A DNA stretch of 8,360 nt. Origin: Chloroflexota bacterium (GTDB taxonomy: Bacteria > Chloroflexota > Anaerolineae > J102). Below the pieces are notes generated by a model. That model searched no databases. It worked only from the letters and a program-made list of their open reading frames with translations, and was not told the origin of the DNA. Location: positions 1 through 8,360 of the forward strand of contig PIVW01000254.1 in assembly GCA_003353825.1 (NCBI GenBank), in the 5' to 3' direction. Positions 5,709-8,360 of this stretch are shown one piece after another; positions within the stretch are counted from its first letter, which is position 1; every line of letters begins with the position of its first letter. The position numbers were made by a program, and so were the translations under genes.

Positions 5709-6818
5709 TTAGCTCGACATCTTCTCGTACAGCCTATCCAGAGCGTCACCTTGAATGTCTCGAATATCCCAGTATTCGACCCGGTCGGACGACCAACGTG
5801 CTTGAGGCGCCATAGTCAGAGCACATAGGGCCAACAAAGAGCGATCGTAATTGACACGCCAGCCGGCAAACTCATGCCAGGCCATTTCACGATCCGCCTT
5901 TAGGGGCACACCCTCCTCGGCCATCTCATCGCACGCTTGATCGAATTCCTGGCGTGTTACACTGATTGGATGCTGGGGATGCTCCGGATCGCGTGGGGTG
6001 GGGATACCAAAGTAGGCGGCAATGCGACGCAAGGCCAGATAGCCGGCACGCACACAAAGCGCGGCTTCAGGATCGTAGGGGGTCTCCACAACAGCCATTG
6101 TCAAGGCAGCGGCATCTAAAACAGCACCGGAGGCCGTGATCCAAGAATGCGTGGGATCAGGGGAACGGAAGAAGACCAGCGTGGCCAGGGTGGTGTGGCT
6201 CTCCTCGATCTCTGCAAACCAGATACTCCAGGCACTCCATACCTCATTGAGTTGTTCGTGTGCGCCGATACGGTGTTGTCGGTTGAGAATTTCCACAGGC
6301 GAAGGTGGCGATCCTGCTCGTACCTCCAAGAGCGTGACCGCCAACTCGCGGCGCGAGAAAGCGCTATACATGGTAGGCAAAAAAGCGATCAAGAGGGCGA
6401 CCAGGATCAAGCCAATGGTCGCTTCCGTAAACGCCAATATCGTGTGGAACAGGGTTTCGCCTCGCTCGAATCCCAGTGTGAGCAGAGAAGAACCGCTGAT
6501 GGTATAAGAATCCAACCAACTCTCCACACCGGATGCCCAGAACATGGCACTATAACCGAGTGATACCAGAAAGAGCCATACCGGTAGCAGTGACAGCGAA
6601 CCGATGGGCGCGTAAAAGGCCATCAGCCTGTCACGTTGTTCATAGGTATCGGTGAATCGTATACCGGCATTGATCGTCAAGCGAACGGCGCGAAAAACCG
6701 TGGCGGTAATCCTGTCCCGAGCAGCACGTGCCAGGACGAAAGTTCGGACCGCTGAGATCATCGTATAAATGACCAGTGCAAATCCTAATAGAAAGACAAG
6801 GATACGAATTACAATCAC
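5709..6818 (-). CDS. Membrane protein with potassium-channel-like pore loop
   Basis: A 369-residue protein. Hydrophobic helices lie at about residues 3-22, 72-92 and 123-150. Between the last two is SGSSLLTLGF (108-117), which resembles the pore helix and selectivity filter of two-transmembrane potassium channels (T-x-G-Y/F), though the final Gly of GYG is absent. The remaining ~220 residues look soluble and cytoplasmic. They carry conserved-looking segments such as AGSPPSPVEILNRQHRIG, FFRSPDPTHSWITASGAVLDAAAL and FAGWRVNYDRSLLALCALTMAP. I recall this architecture from a conserved family of actinobacterial and Chloroflexota hypothetical proteins, some annotated as ion channels; no function is proven. 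The start is GTG at 6818, the first possible after an in-frame stop two codons upstream, with a weak GGAA before it. It is convergent with the oxidoreductase operon and 178 bases downstream of lacZ on the same strand. Confidence 0.85.
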   Translation of the reverse strand: MIVIRILVFLLGFALVIYTMISAVRTFVLARAARDRITATVFRAVRLTINAGIRFTDTYEQRDRLMAFYAPIGSLSLLPVWLFLVSLGYSAMFWASGVESWLDSYTISGSSLLTLGFERGETLFHTILAFTEATIGLILVALLIAFLPTMYSAFSRRELAVTLLEVRAGSPPSPVEILNRQHRIGAHEQLNEVWSAWSIWFAEIEESHTTLATLVFFRSPDPTHSWITASGAVLDAAALTMAVVETPYDPEAALCVRAGYLALRRIAAYFGIPTPRDPEHPQHPISVTRQEFDQACDEMAEEGVPLKADREMAWHEFAGWRVNYDRSLLALCALTMAPQARWSSDRVEYWDIRDIQGDALDRLYEKMSS

Positions 6819-6839
6819 AGATTATGTTCCATGGGCTGA

Positions 6840-6917
6840 GGAACGAGATTCTATTAATACCCGGGACTTTTGCGGACTAGTCGGCGTAAGTTTCAGGCTT
6901 TATTGAATCTTCGTTCC
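6840..6917. repeat. Inverted repeat upstream of the channel-like gene
   Basis: GGAACGAGATTC at 6840-6851 is complementary to GAATCTTCGTTCC at 6905-6917 with one bulged base. The 53-base loop contains the perfect 8-bp palindrome GACTAGTC. On the minus strand this lies between the lacZ stop and the GTG start of the membrane protein, about 22 bases before that start. It would therefore form in the leader of its mRNA, or act as a separator between the two genes. No T-tract accompanies it. A TTGACA on the minus strand (6950-6945) has no acceptable -10 box at the right distance. Confidence 0.4.
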
Positions 6918-6996
6918 ATATAGAGATTCAGGAAGACCCGACGATGTCAATACGCCGGGGTGCTGTTATGCGCTGCACGATACAAACACACTGCAA

Positions 6997-8360
<1,364 letters not shown>

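Noticed and set aside
5661..5711. Second attC-like pairing (TAACGCCCCAC against GTGCGGTTA)
   Set aside because: Pairing is short and interrupted and the core does not fit GTTRRRY. It also runs into the stop of the minus-strand gene. Likely chance.
6922..6950. Minus-strand TTGACA (6950-6945) as promoter of the channel-like gene
   Set aside because: At a spacing of 17 the hexamer is ATCTCT, which does not resemble TATAAT; the nearest TATA-like stretch is 22 bases away.

Overview
The window is bacterial DNA of moderate GC content. It carries six genes that can be read with confidence and roughly 800 bases of apparently non-coding, hairpin-rich sequence at its left end. The enzyme set (pyrimidine-nucleoside phosphorylase, deoxyribose-phosphate aldolase, a pair of Gfo/Idh/MocA oxidoreductases, a LacZ-type beta-galactosidase) suggests a free-living heterotroph that scavenges nucleosides and plant or host sugars. 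A Chloroflexota bacterium (Anaerolineae/Caldilineae type) fits best, because such gene mixtures, GTG starts and the channel-like membrane protein family are familiar there. No taxonomic marker is present, so this is only a guess.

Layout. Positions 1-817 hold no convincing gene. They do hold a strong 19-bp bulged hairpin (24-83), a 74-base tract with a single G (138-211), a weak terminator-like hairpin (657-680) and a 106-base attC-like, branched inverted repeat (682-787). Thirty bases after that repeat begins a small AT-rich gene for a SEC-C zinc-motif protein (818-1078). Next come pdp (1142-2446) and deoC (2583-3305) on the plus strand, a nucleoside-salvage module. A 202-base gap follows with a perfect 16-bp LacI/GalR-type operator palindrome (3408-3423). 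After it, two translationally coupled Gfo/Idh/MocA oxidoreductase genes (3508-4590 and 4587-5591) form a second plus-strand operon. Convergent to them on the minus strand are a membrane protein with a potassium-channel-like pore loop (5709-6818) and the C-terminal portion of a large LacZ-type beta-galactosidase (6997 to the right edge, 5' end outside the window).

How the genes work together. The phosphorylase splits pyrimidine (deoxy)nucleosides into base and (deoxy)ribose-1-phosphate. After a phosphopentomutase step encoded elsewhere, the aldolase cleaves deoxyribose-5-phosphate to acetaldehyde and glyceraldehyde-3-phosphate. The oxidoreductase pair and the beta-galactosidase look like sugar catabolism. 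The LacI-type operator suggests the oxidoreductase operon is repressed until a sugar inducer is present, but the substrate cannot be read from the sequence.

Nothing here amounts to a clearly new defence or mobile system. The most interesting items are the folded element next to the SEC-C gene, the bulged hairpin at the left edge, the uncharacterised channel-like protein and the LacI-type operator.
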